This document shows positions 28,098 to 36,977 of a DNA stretch of 53,603 nt, piece after piece. A program made the position numbers and the translations under genes. Below the pieces are notes generated by a model, which searched no databases, was not told the DNA's origin, and worked only from the letters and a program-made list of their open reading frames with translations. Each line of letters begins with the position of its first letter. Within the stretch, counting starts at the first letter, position 1. Source of the stretch: Deltaproteobacteria bacterium (lineage in GTDB: Bacteria > Myxococcota_A > Polyangia > Haliangiales > Haliangiaceae). The stretch lies in assembly GCA_021413675.1 (NCBI GenBank), contig JAIOQA010000358.1, forward strand, positions 1 to 53,603. Reading direction: 5' to 3'.

Positions 28098-30050
28098 TCA
28101 GGGCGAGATCAGCGTGATCGACGTGGCGCCGCGCGCCCAGACCCGACCGTAGGGATCGAGCGCGACATCTTCGATCTGGTTCTCGAGCAAGCCGCGGCGC
28201 ACGTCGAGGCGCTTGACCCGCTTGCCATCGAACACCGCGACGCCGCGCTCGGTGGCGAGCCAGAGCTTGCCGTCCTTGCCCAGGGCGACGTCGTTCACCG
28301 GGAACGCCAGCTCGCGCGGGAACGCCCAGCGATCGCCATCGAACTCGCCGACGCCGACGCCGGTGCCCGCGAACACGATGCCGCCCGGCGACGCCGCGAT
28401 CGCGCGCACGCGCTCGGACGCGAGCCCGTTGGACTCGTTCCAGACCATGACCTTCTTGCCGGTGAGCCGCGCCGCGCCCTCGCTGGTCGCGAACCAGACC
28501 TCGTCCTCGTCCATGAACGCGGCGTCGAAGACCTCGATCGGCACGGGCAGGATGCCCTTGCGCAGCTCGCGCTGATCCGCGCTCGCGCGGTGGTACGCGA
28601 CCGCGCCGAGCGACACATCGACCAGCGCCACGCCGAACGGCCGCTCGTCCTTGCCCTGGTGGTAGCGCAGCCCGACCCAGAGCAGGCCGCCGGGCGAGAA
28701 CCGGGCGACCGAGACCTCGGGCCGCTCGCCCGGGGTCTCGATCATCGCGATGTCCGACCACCCGCTGGCGGCGACCCGCGACACGATCAGCTTCTTGCCG
28801 TCGCCCGGCCGGTGGATCGCATAGATGTCGCCGTCCGGTGAGCCGACCACCGCGAGCACGGATTGATCGACCGGACCGTCGGCCTCGAAGTCGTCGCCGC
28901 GCCAGTGCCAGGCGCGGCGCGCGCCGGTCGCGAGCCAGCAGTCGTTCTGGTTGTGGCAGGCCACCGACAGGCTGGTCGCGCCGTCGAGCATCTCGCCGCG
29001 GCGCAGCCACGACAGCGGCCCGGCGCCGGCGTTGGCGATGCGGGCCACGCCGAGATCGCGCGTACCGAGCACCAGCTCGGTGCCCCACGACGCGATCGCG
29101 GTGCCGCCGGCGGGCACGGTCGGCGCGAGCTGCTCGACGAACGGCGCGGCCGCGTCGCCGGCGCTGGGCAGGAGGCGGTAGCCGTCGCGGGTCAGCGGCC
29201 GGCGGGCCGCGCCGTCGCGCTCGGCCAGCCGGTAGAGCCGCCCGCCGCCGACCGCGATGACGGTGTCGCCGATCGTCACCGCGGCGTCCCAGCGGACCGC
29301 GGGCGACACCTTGTACGAGCTCCACTTGTCGTTCTTGCCGATCGCGACCGCCTGCTTGCCAGCGGCGTCCTCGCCGACCGCGAGCACGCCGCCGCCCGGG
29401 CCGCGCACGACGAACCGCACGGTCGCGAGCACCGCCGAGACATCGGCGCCGTAGCGGAACGACTCGCCCGCCGGGTTCTTGCCGATGATGCCGCGCTCGG
29501 TGCCGATCCACAGCCAGCCATCCGCGGCGGCGTAGAGCGAGGTCACCGGCTCGGTGATCTTCGTCGGCGTCCACTGGCCACCGGGGTTGGTGTAGAGCAG
29601 GCCCTTCGCGGAGCCGAGCCAGAGTCCGCCGTCGGCGGCGGCGGCCACCGCGCGCACGGTCGACAGGTCGAGGCCGATCGCGCGCGGCGGCGCCGGGATC
29701 TCGACGAAGGTCTGCTGGCCGGCGTCGACGTAGCCGACCGCGGCCGTGGTCACCGTCCACAGCCAGCTGCGGCCGGCATCGGCGGCCAGCGCGATCACCC
29801 GATCGCCGGCGCCGTGGCCGAGATCGAGCGCGAGCGCAGTGCCGCTGGCGTCCCAGCGGACCAGGCCGCGCGACGACGCGCTGTAGAGGTACGAGCCGAC
29901 CGAGGCGACCACGCGGACCGCGGCGGCCTCGCTGACCGCGCGCACGCGCACGGTCTTGCTGGCGCCGCCGGACCGAGGCCGGTTGGCGGTCGGGCACCCG
30001 GCAGCGAGCACCGCGGCTCCCACCAGCAGCGAGCGGATGCCCCGGATCAC
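28098..30050 (-). CDS. Beta-propeller lipoprotein (two-component-regulator-propeller type)
   Basis: 650 residues from a GTG at 30050 (VIRGIRSLLVGAAVLAAGC); the lipobox AAGC gives Cys19. The open frame extends far upstream, but this is the only start that yields an export signal. The body has repeated phrases GLWLGSAKGLLYTNPGGQW, GWLWIGTERGIIGKNPAGE and KLWLATERGVAVFDGKRV, spaced by about 40-50 residues. These are the L-W-h-G-T-x-x-G-h units of regulator-propeller repeats, here without any attached kinase. It is probably an outer-membrane or periplasmic binding protein. It stands head to head with the hypothetical gene at 30115. Confidence 0.8.
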   Translation of the reverse strand: MIRGIRSLLVGAAVLAAGCPTANRPRSGGASKTVRVRAVSEAAAVRVVASVGSYLYSASSRGLVRWDASGTALALDLGHGAGDRVIALAADAGRSWLWTVTTAAVGYVDAGQQTFVEIPAPPRAIGLDLSTVRAVAAAADGGLWLGSAKGLLYTNPGGQWTPTKITEPVTSLYAAADGWLWIGTERGIIGKNPAGESFRYGADVSAVLATVRFVVRGPGGGVLAVGEDAAGKQAVAIGKNDKWSSYKVSPAVRWDAAVTIGDTVIAVGGGRLYRLAERDGAARRPLTRDGYRLLPSAGDAAAPFVEQLAPTVPAGGTAIASWGTELVLGTRDLGVARIANAGAGPLSWLRRGEMLDGATSLSVACHNQNDCWLATGARRAWHWRGDDFEADGPVDQSVLAVVGSPDGDIYAIHRPGDGKKLIVSRVAASGWSDIAMIETPGERPEVSVARFSPGGLLWVGLRYHQGKDERPFGVALVDVSLGAVAYHRASADQRELRKGILPVPIEVFDAAFMDEDEVWFATSEGAARLTGKKVMVWNESNGLASERVRAIAASPGGIVFAGTGVGVGEFDGDRWAFPRELAFPVNDVALGKDGKLWLATERGVAVFDGKRVKRLDVRRGLLENQIEDVALDPYGRVWARGATSITLISP

Positions 30051-30114
30051 GATGGGGAAACGGTAGACCAAGGCGATGCTTGGCGCCAGGCGACCGACCG
30101 CGGATAATCCCCGG

Positions 30115-30843
30115 ATGGCGAACTCTCGGCGCGGCTCGGGCCGCGGTAGCTTCGGGTCGGCGCGATCCGATCTGCGCGGCACGCTCAGCACGCTCGTGCG
30201 CTCGACGCTCGCCCAGGCCGGCGTCGTGCGCGACGTGATCGAGCGCGGCGCGCGCGAGGGCCGCGCCCGGCTCGAGGGCGTGCAGCTCGATCGGCGCCAC
30301 ACCGACGCGCTCGCGGCGCTCGGCGAGGCAGTCCTCGAGCTGGTGCGCAGCGGCGACCTCGCCGATCTCGAGGACGTGCCCGCGATCGCCGACGCGATCG
30401 CGACGATCGAGGATCTCGAGGCGCAGCGCGCCGACCGCGGCGCGCCGGGCGGCGGCCCCGCGAAGTGGCGGCGCGAGCGCGACGACGGCGACGAGCTGCG
30501 CGCCGCGATCGATCGCGACCTCGCGCCGAAGCCGCGGGGGCGCGGCACGAGCATGGACGACGGCACGGTCTCCTCCGGCGCCCGGCCCCGCGCCGCCGCG
30601 CCGGCGCCAGCCGCGAAGCCCGCGCGCCCCGAGCCCCGGGTCTGGCGCCCGAGCGCGCCGCCGGATGACGTCACCCGCGACCTCAAGGGACCGCGCGAGG
30701 CCGGGGCTCCGGAGCCCGGCGCGAAGTTCCGGGAGGCGCCCCGGCGCGCCGGCGGGATCCAGTTCGATCGCGCGGACGATGGCCCCGGTCCCGACGACGA
30801 CCTCGCCGAGTACATGCACCCGGACGACGTGCCGCCGCGCTGA
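30115..30843 (+). CDS. Hypothetical protein, helical N-terminus and disordered C-terminus
   Basis: 242 residues from the ATG at 30115 (MANSRRGSG). Residues 20-110 are helical (LSTLVRSTLAQAGVVRDVIERG, DRRHTDALAALGEAVLELV), with a look of phasin-like or coiled-coil proteins. Residues 115-242 are rich in Arg, Pro, Ala and Asp and probably disordered, ending EYMHPDDVPPR. I do not recognise the family. It has no signal peptide and is probably cytoplasmic. Codon use looks normal for the window. Confidence 0.65.
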   Translation: MANSRRGSGRGSFGSARSDLRGTLSTLVRSTLAQAGVVRDVIERGAREGRARLEGVQLDRRHTDALAALGEAVLELVRSGDLADLEDVPAIADAIATIEDLEAQRADRGAPGGGPAKWRRERDDGDELRAAIDRDLAPKPRGRGTSMDDGTVSSGARPRAAAPAPAAKPARPEPRVWRPSAPPDDVTRDLKGPREAGAPEPGAKFREAPRRAGGIQFDRADDGPGPDDDLAEYMHPDDVPPR

Positions 30844-30892
30844 GGGCCCGTCGGCGCGATCGATCTCGCGGATCTCGGCTGCCGCGATCCGC

Positions 30893-30922
30893 TTGACACC
30901 GGACACGAACAAACAGTAGAAA
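30893..30922 (+). promoter_or_regulatory. Sigma-70 promoter of tRNA-Ala
   Basis: TTGACA (30893-30898), an 18-base spacer and TAGAAA (30917-30922). The start would be near 30929, about 24 bases before the tRNA. This is one of the clearest -35/-10 pairs in the window. Confidence 0.7.
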
Positions 30923-30952
30923 GCCCTCGCTCGGAACTAGCCCAGGACCATT

Positions 30953-31028
30953 GGGGACATAGCTCAGCTGGGAGAGCGCGTGAATGGCATTCACGAGGTC
31001 AGGGGTTCGATCCCCCTTGTCTCCACCA
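30953..31028 (+). tRNA. tRNA-Ala (anticodon GGC)
   Basis: 76 bases including an encoded CCA. Acceptor GGGGACA pairs with TGTCTCC (one G-T pair). The D arm is AGCTCAGCTGGGAGAGC. The anticodon stem CGTGA/TCACG encloses loop ATGGCAT, giving anticodon GGC. The T arm contains GGTTCGATCCC. Discriminator A. Confidence 0.97.
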
Positions 31029-31046
31029 CGCAGGGTTCACCTGCAG

Positions 31047-31077
31047 CAACGGCCGCCTCGAGCGGCCGTTGCGGTTT
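31047..31077 (+). terminator. Rho-independent terminator of tRNA-Ala
   Basis: CAACGGCCGC (31047-31056) and GCGGCCGTTG (31062-31071) form a perfect ten-base stem with a five-base loop. CGGTTTT follows. Confidence 0.88.
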
Positions 31078-31168
31078 TCGGCGGACGCGCGCGCGATCGC
31101 GTGCCCTGACGCGATCGGCACCGCCGCGACTGGCCTGCGCGTCCGCGGTGCGATCTATTCTCACCGCG

Positions 31169-32506
31169 GTGCGGCTGGGAGAGATCCTGATCGAGGACGG
31201 CGCGGTGGGCGCCGCGGAGCTGGCGGCGGCGCTCGGCGAGCGCGGGCTGGCCGCGAGCCCGCGCCTCGGCGCCGTGCTGATCCGCCGCGGCGCGGTCGTG
31301 CCCGACGCGATCGCCCGCGCCCTCGCGCGCCAGCACGGCGTGCCCGCGGCGCTCGATCGCCATCTGTCGGCGCGCGACCCGGCGCTCGAGGCCGCGCTGC
31401 CCGCGGACCTCGCGATGCGGCTCACCGCGCTGCCGCTGGCGCGCACGCGGCTCGGCGATCAGTACGCGCTGGTCGTGTGTCTGCGCGACCCGCGCGATCC
31501 GATCGCGCTCGAGCTGATCGCGCGCGCGGCCGGCGAGCCGATCGTGCCGGCGGTCGCGAGCGAGGCCGTGCTGGTGCCGGCGGTGCGCAGCGCCTACGAG
31601 AGCCACCACGCGCCCGCCGATGACAGCGTCGACGTCGTCTTCGACGACACCAGCGGCCCGGTCATCGAGGTGGCCGACGCGCCACCGGCGCGCGATCCGA
31701 TGGCGGGCGGCGCGCTGACGCTGGTGAGCCTCGACGAGGTCGGCGTCGCGCGCGATCCGTCGCAGTGGCTCGAGCAGCGCCCGCCGACCGGCCCGCTCCC
31801 CGTGGTCGCGCCGACGCCGCTCGGCACCGCGGTCCGCAACGCCAACGCCACCGCCGCCGAGCCCGGCACGCGCGCGCCGACCTTGCCGCCCACGCCGATC
31901 GCGCGCCCGCCGACCCTGCCGCCCGGCCTCGTGCGCCCGCCGACCGCGCCCTCGGTCGACGACAGCTGGCGCATCACCGGCGAGCAGGCCGCGGTCGCGC
32001 CGCCCGACGAGCCGCCGCCGCGGATCTCGCGCGCCGAGGTCCACGCCCAGCTCGCGGCCGCCAGCACCCGCGACGCGATCGGCGACGCCGCGATCGCCTT
32101 CATCGCCGGGCGCTACGCGACCGCGGCGATCCTCATCGTCAAGGACGGCCTCGCCCTCGGCCACCGCGGCGCCGGCGCGCTGGCCGCCCCGATCGACACG
32201 ATCACCGTGCCCCTCGCGCAGCCGTCGGTGCTGCAGGTCGCGCACGATCGCGCCGCGCCGTTCCTCGGCGTACCCGCCGACGCCGGCGCGATCCAGGACC
32301 GCGCGCTGCGCGCCCTCGGCGTGCGGCCCGGCGCGGAGCTCGCGATCGCGCCGATCGTGATCGGCAAGCGCGTCGTCACGCTCGCGCTCGGCCACACGCC
32401 GTGGCCCGGCGTCGCCGCCGACCGGGCGCTCGGCGAGCTGGTCGATCTCGCCGCCGCGATGGCCGAGGCCTACGTGCGCGTGATCCGCGACGCGAAGCGC
32501 CCTTGA
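31169..32506 (+). CDS. MshEN (GspE N-terminal)-domain protein without ATPase
   Basis: 445 residues from a GTG at 31169 (VRLGEILIEDGAV). The open frame runs upstream through the tRNA, which rules out earlier starts. Residues 1-145 match the N-terminal domain of type II secretion/type IV pilus ATPases (LGEILIEDGAV, AVLIRRGAVVPDAIARALARQHGVP, PADLAMRLTALPLAR, LVVCLRDPRDP). In MshE that domain binds cyclic di-GMP. A Pro/Thr-rich linker (about 210-290) and a second globular domain (about 295-445, GAF-like in feel) follow. No Walker motifs are present, so this is not a secretion ATPase. Regulation by cyclic di-GMP is a plausible inference. Confidence 0.75.
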   Translation: MRLGEILIEDGAVGAAELAAALGERGLAASPRLGAVLIRRGAVVPDAIARALARQHGVPAALDRHLSARDPALEAALPADLAMRLTALPLARTRLGDQYALVVCLRDPRDPIALELIARAAGEPIVPAVASEAVLVPAVRSAYESHHAPADDSVDVVFDDTSGPVIEVADAPPARDPMAGGALTLVSLDEVGVARDPSQWLEQRPPTGPLPVVAPTPLGTAVRNANATAAEPGTRAPTLPPTPIARPPTLPPGLVRPPTAPSVDDSWRITGEQAAVAPPDEPPPRISRAEVHAQLAAASTRDAIGDAAIAFIAGRYATAAILIVKDGLALGHRGAGALAAPIDTITVPLAQPSVLQVAHDRAAPFLGVPADAGAIQDRALRALGVRPGAELAIAPIVIGKRVVTLALGHTPWPGVAADRALGELVDLAAAMAEAYVRVIRDAKRP

Positions 32507-32527
32507 GGCGATGACGGGCGCGTCGCG

Positions 32528-34921
32528 CTACGGCACCGACGGCGCGCCGGCCGCGATCGACGTCAGGAACGCGGTCCAGTCGGCGATCGCGCTCGCGTTC
32601 TTCTGCGCCACGAAGTGGCCGTCGTAGCTGGTCTCGTTGGCGTACTGGTAGACCGTCGCCGAGCGCTGCACCGCATCGCCGCCCGTGCGGTTCGGCGTGA
32701 TCGGCCGGTTGTCGGTCGAGCCGATCTGCTCGATCACCGGCGCCGCCAGCGCCAGGCCCATGACCTGCGCGGTCACCGTCAAGGTCGACTTCGGCGCGTA
32801 GGTGTCGTTCGCGTTCCACGTCATGAAGACGTGCTTCGACGGCCGCCCCGCCGGCGGCTTCGCGACCACGAGCTTGTCGAAGTTGATCGGATCGATCCGG
32901 TCGAAGAACGACTGCCAGATCACCATCACCGGGTGACCGCCGCCGAGCGAGTCGTTGAGCACCAGCTCCAGGCCGGCCTTGGCGTTGACCGGGCTCTTCT
33001 TGTTGAGGATGCCCTCGGTCAGGTTCGAGCCCGCGCCCGAGAAGATCGCGGCCTGCGCGTCGGGCGACATCGCGATGCCCGGGATGCCGACGTTCGAGCC
33101 CTGGCTGTGGCCGAAGAAGTAGTTCTTCGTCGGATCGAACGCGATCGCGCCGACGCCGGCGACGTTGATGCCGCCGACCTGGGCGATGCGCATCGCCTGC
33201 ACCACGTCGACGAAGCCCTGCAGGTGGTTGTCGCGCGCGGCGCGCGGGTTGATGACGTTGAACACCAGGCTCTCCGACGACCGCGGCGAGCCGGCCTTGC
33301 GCGCGCCGTGCTCGATGCCGTCGAAGGTGAGCGTCGCCATCGGCGTCGAGGCGGTCGCGAGCTGGTTCGCGATGCCGTCGGAGATCGCCGCCTTGAAGCT
33401 GCCGCCGGTGCCGTGCGCGGTGACCACGAGCGGCCAGCCGCCGGCCGGCGCGGTGGTCTTCGGGATCGTCAGCGCGAAGCAGATCGACAGCTCGCCGTTG
33501 GCCTGCGGCACGCCGTTCGTGAACGTGATCGCGCCGCCGTCGGCGACCGTCGCATAGGGCGGCGTGCCCTGCTGGTAGTTGGGCTCGGTGAACTTGCCGT
33601 GGATCTCCCAGAAGCTGCCCGCCGAGTCACCGCAGGCGCGATCGCCCTCGCCGGCGCACGGCGACACGGTGGTGCCGTCGCACAGCGTCAGGTCGGTGAG
33701 CGTGGGCAGCGCGGTCGCGAGCGTGGCGTCGGCGAGCGCCTTGGCCTGGGTCGTCGGCGTGCCGGTCGTGATCACGGCGACGTTGGCGACGGTGCCCGGC
33801 AGGATGCCCTTGGTCTGCAGGTACGTACGGAACTTCGCGTACGCGGTCCACGCGCGCGCCAGATCCGGATCCGTCGGCTGGGTGTCGCCGAGCACCGCGG
33901 TCAGATCGGGATCGATCGCGGGCGCGGCGCCGGCCTTCGACTTCACGTCGGTCGTGAAGTAGATCGCGTACGTGTGGCCGGGATCGAGCGGGTCGTTGGC
34001 GTTGTTGCCGACGATGAGGTTCTGCTGGCAGAGGTACCGGCTCTTGCCGGTGTCGTAGCCGTAGTTGCGCCCGCGGTCCGCGCCGAACGACGCCGACGCC
34101 GGATCGGTGATGTCGACGTAGTGCAGGTTGGCGCCGTTGGTGCCGAGCGAGCCGAAGTCGAGCTCGCCCGAGAACCGGAAGGTGATCGGCGCGATCGAGC
34201 CGAAGCCGGCGAAGTCCTCGGACCACGCGGTGGCGTAGAGGTCGACGATGTCGACGCCGAGGATCGACGGGCCCGGCCGCGGGAAGTCGGACATGTCGAG
34301 CGTGCCGTCGGCCTTCACGCGGATGTCGTTGGGGAACGGCAGCCGGTAGAAGTCGGGCAGGCGCACGCCGGTGCGCGGCACCTGGAAGTAGCTGCGGAAC
34401 GGCGCCTCGTCGGGCGCGCAGGTCACGCCCTCGAACGGCGGGTACGCGGTCACGACCGGATCGCAGAGGTGGTTCGCGCCGCACACGAGCCCGGCGATGC
34501 ACTCGGAGGTCATCGCGCAGGCGTCGCCGAGATCGCCGGTGCCCGCGGCGGTGCACACGCCCTCGAAGCCTGACAGCGCGCAGGCCAGGCCCTTCTGGCA
34601 GTCCGCGCCGGTCGAGCAGGCGTCACCGACGCTGCCGCCGCCCGACGGACCGCACACGCCGACCTCGGTGCAGTACAGCCCGGTCGAGCAGTCGCGCGAG
34701 GCCGAGCACGCGCCGGCGAGGCCGACCGAGCCCTCGAGCGCGCAGTGGCCTGCCGAGCAGACGAAGCCGGTGGTGCACTGCGAGGTCAGCGTGCAGACGT
34801 CGCCTTGCCCGCCATCGGGCGCGGCGGGCGGCTTGTCCTTGCTGAAAAGGCCGCAGCCGGCGATCGCGAGACAGGCGGCGATCGCGAACGCGCGACGACC
34901 TTCGACAGCGGTGCGCTTCAT
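32528..34921 (-). CDS. Cys-rich (Dickkopf-like) lipoprotein with alpha/beta-hydrolase domain
   Basis: 797 residues from the ATG at 34921 (MKRTAVEGRR), with GGGGGAG upstream as ribosome binding site. The lipobox is AIAGC. Residues about 40-160 hold four Cys-rich units of the form D-x-C-x(5)-C-x(2)-G-L-x-C with intervening G-x-C, the Dickkopf-N-like repeats common on myxobacterial surface proteins. The rest is a large exported hydrolase-like domain: HGTGG (oxyanion region, about 505) and GHSQGSN (nucleophile elbow, about 605) fit an alpha/beta hydrolase, with a possible His in SYDGHFVAQ near the end. It is probably a surface lipase or esterase. The substrate is unknown. Confidence 0.82.
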   Translation of the reverse strand: MKRTAVEGRRAFAIAACLAIAGCGLFSKDKPPAAPDGGQGDVCTLTSQCTTGFVCSAGHCALEGSVGLAGACSASRDCSTGLYCTEVGVCGPSGGGSVGDACSTGADCQKGLACALSGFEGVCTAAGTGDLGDACAMTSECIAGLVCGANHLCDPVVTAYPPFEGVTCAPDEAPFRSYFQVPRTGVRLPDFYRLPFPNDIRVKADGTLDMSDFPRPGPSILGVDIVDLYATAWSEDFAGFGSIAPITFRFSGELDFGSLGTNGANLHYVDITDPASASFGADRGRNYGYDTGKSRYLCQQNLIVGNNANDPLDPGHTYAIYFTTDVKSKAGAAPAIDPDLTAVLGDTQPTDPDLARAWTAYAKFRTYLQTKGILPGTVANVAVITTGTPTTQAKALADATLATALPTLTDLTLCDGTTVSPCAGEGDRACGDSAGSFWEIHGKFTEPNYQQGTPPYATVADGGAITFTNGVPQANGELSICFALTIPKTTAPAGGWPLVVTAHGTGGSFKAAISDGIANQLATASTPMATLTFDGIEHGARKAGSPRSSESLVFNVINPRAARDNHLQGFVDVVQAMRIAQVGGINVAGVGAIAFDPTKNYFFGHSQGSNVGIPGIAMSPDAQAAIFSGAGSNLTEGILNKKSPVNAKAGLELVLNDSLGGGHPVMVIWQSFFDRIDPINFDKLVVAKPPAGRPSKHVFMTWNANDTYAPKSTLTVTAQVMGLALAAPVIEQIGSTDNRPITPNRTGGDAVQRSATVYQYANETSYDGHFVAQKNASAIADWTAFLTSIAAGAPSVP

Positions 34922-35217
34922 CGTGGAGCTCCCCCGGAACGTTTGCGCCACGATACTCCAGCGCCGGGGCCAGCGGGAACCTCGGGTCCCCGTTGCTGCC
35001 GGGCCGCGTGATCCGCCCGACGGTCGGGGCCCGCCGGGGGCAGGTTCGCGGGCGCGCGAGCGTACGCCGTTGTAGGTGGCCCTGTTCGTCCCGAGGTTGT
35101 GGCCGATTCATGCCGGTATGCCCGGCGTGGGGATCGCTTGCGTTGCCGATTCCTGTTGCGGCCCCGCATTCGCTCGCCGAAGATGCGCGCCCTTCGCCGC
35201 CCTGCGGCACGTGCCCC

Positions 35218-35865
35218 ATGCTCGAGTCGATCGCCACTTCGATCCAGCAGTTCATCGCCGACGTCGGCTACCCCGGCCTGCTCGTGCTCATCATCCTCGA
35301 GAGCACGCTGGTGCCGGTCCCGTCGATGTTGGTGATGCCCTTCGCGGGCTATCTCGCCTCGACCGGGACGCTGTCGCTGCCGCTGGTGCTCCTGGTCAAC
35401 GCGGCCGGCGCGGCCATCGGCTCGACGCTGTCCTACCTGCTCGGCGTCTACGCCGGGGCGCCGTTCCTCGAGAAGTACGGCAAGTGGTTCCTCATCAAGC
35501 ACGAGGACATCGTCCGGACCCACGACTTCTTCGCGAAGTACGGCACCAAGACGATCTTCTTCGCGCGCTTCCTGCCGGTCGTGCGCCACGTCATCTCCGT
35601 GCCCGCGGGCATCGCGCGCATGCGCTTCCCGACCTTCCTCGGGCTCACGATCGCGGGCGCGACCGCGTGGGGCGGCGGCCTGATCGTGATGGGCTACGAG
35701 CTGGGCGCGCGCTGGGAAAGCATCGCCAAGCAGGCGAAGAAGGTCGATCTCGCGATCGCTGCGTTGATCGTCGTGACGATCGCGTACTTCGCTTACCGAT
35801 TCCTCGCGAAGCGCAAGCGCGAACGCGCCGCCGCCGCGGCCGCGGTCACACCCGACGCGCGCTGA
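35218..35865 (+). CDS. DedA-family membrane protein
   Basis: 215 residues from the ATG at 35218 (MLESIATSIQQFIADVGYPG). The family features are present: an acidic residue and prolines in LIILESTLVPVPSMLVMPFAGYLAS (about 24-48), GSTLSYLLGVYAG, and FFARFLPVVRHVISVPAGIARM (about 117-138), with the conserved arginines and the F-x-R-F-h-P phrase. DedA proteins act as lipid scramblases or flippases, notably for undecaprenyl phosphate, or support membrane proton balance. A basic C-terminal tail is cytosolic. The 296 bases before it, shared with the divergent lipoprotein gene, show no other gene. Confidence 0.93.
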   Translation: MLESIATSIQQFIADVGYPGLLVLIILESTLVPVPSMLVMPFAGYLASTGTLSLPLVLLVNAAGAAIGSTLSYLLGVYAGAPFLEKYGKWFLIKHEDIVRTHDFFAKYGTKTIFFARFLPVVRHVISVPAGIARMRFPTFLGLTIAGATAWGGGLIVMGYELGARWESIAKQAKKVDLAIAALIVVTIAYFAYRFLAKRKRERAAAAAAVTPDAR

Positions 35866-35956
35866 GCTCTACACCCGTAGCAGTACCCCGACGGAACCCA
35901 TGAGCACCTCGGCCGTCTCCTGTGCGCCCCAGCCAACCATGGTAGGTTCTGGCGCG

Positions 35957-36964
35957 ATGTCGTTCCGGGCTGAAGCTGTTGCGGTCAGCGTCCTCGACCG
36001 CCGCGAGTCCGAGCTCATCGAGCGCGCGCTGGCCGCGGTCGCGTCGCGCAACGCCGCCGACGCCGAGGTCCTGCGTGGCCTGATCGATCAGCTGCGCGAG
36101 ACCAGCGCGCTGCTCGACCGCACCCGCCCGCTGCGCAAGCCGACCGCCCTCGGCGGCGAGCCGCGCGACGAGAGCACGCTCATCGGCCACCTGTGCCGGC
36201 TCGACGGCCTGTCGGGCGATCTCGCGATCCCGCTCAAGGCCACGCTGTCGCGAACCTACCTGCTCACGAAGATCATGTTCCTGCGCGGCTTCGTGAAGGC
36301 CACGACCGCGCTCGAGCAGACCGGCGGCGGCGACTTCCGCTGCCTGTCGCACGACCTGCGCGAGGAGCTGGCGCAGTCGATCTACACGCTCCTGGCCGAG
36401 GAGCTGTTCCTCGCGCTCCTGCGCAAGCCCGACGTCCCCGCCCGCACCAAGCGCCGCGCCGCCGATCAGCTGATCACGGTGTGGGACGACGCGGCCCTCG
36501 AGATCGACGACTTCGCGCCGCTGCTCGAGTCGGCGTGGCACGCGCGCAACCGCATCACCTCGGACTTCGGCACGCTGCTCGGCGCCTCGGAGACCTTCCG
36601 GCTGGTGCGCGAGGACTGCGATCCCAAGGTCCTCGACTTCTTCTGTCGCGACAGCATGGATCAGTCCGAGGCCGACGCGTTCGAGGAGTTCCTCTTCAAC
36701 ATGACGCACGAGGAGCTCGGCACGCTGCGCGCCGCGATGCGCGAGCGCAACGTCGTCACGGCCAAGCCGGCGTGGGCGGAGGAGATCCTCGGCCGCACGA
36801 TCGACACGCTCGAGCACGCGCGCGAGATCGACCCGATGGCGCTGTACCGCTCGTACCAGCGCCGCCAGCTCGCCGCCGACTTCCGGCTGATGGCGGGCGC
36901 GCACGGCCCGAAGCGCACCGCCGAGGGCTACCTGATGGTCTACCTGCTCGATCAGCAGGACTGA
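35957..36964 (+). CDS. Conserved-looking hypothetical protein, all-helical
   Basis: 335 residues from the ATG at 35957 (MSFRAEAVAV); an ATG at 35900 would add 19 poorly conserved-looking residues. The protein is helical, acidic and without signal peptide or membrane segment. Notable phrases are LLTKIMFLRGFVKATTAL, LAQSIYTLLAEELFLALL and LYRSYQRRQLAADFRLM. I do not recognise the family. Codon use and composition look like a real gene, with a clear third-position GC bias. It ends 13 bases before the stop of the convergent gene. Confidence 0.7.
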   Translation: MSFRAEAVAVSVLDRRESELIERALAAVASRNAADAEVLRGLIDQLRETSALLDRTRPLRKPTALGGEPRDESTLIGHLCRLDGLSGDLAIPLKATLSRTYLLTKIMFLRGFVKATTALEQTGGGDFRCLSHDLREELAQSIYTLLAEELFLALLRKPDVPARTKRRAADQLITVWDDAALEIDDFAPLLESAWHARNRITSDFGTLLGASETFRLVREDCDPKVLDFFCRDSMDQSEADAFEEFLFNMTHEELGTLRAAMRERNVVTAKPAWAEEILGRTIDTLEHAREIDPMALYRSYQRRQLAADFRLMAGAHGPKRTAEGYLMVYLLDQQD

Positions 36965-36977
36965 TCAGCGGCGCCGA

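Noticed and set aside
30980..31168. Extension of the MshEN-protein frame upstream through tRNA-Ala
   Set aside because: It would translate a tRNA and its terminator. The GTG at 31169 starts exactly at the conserved domain.
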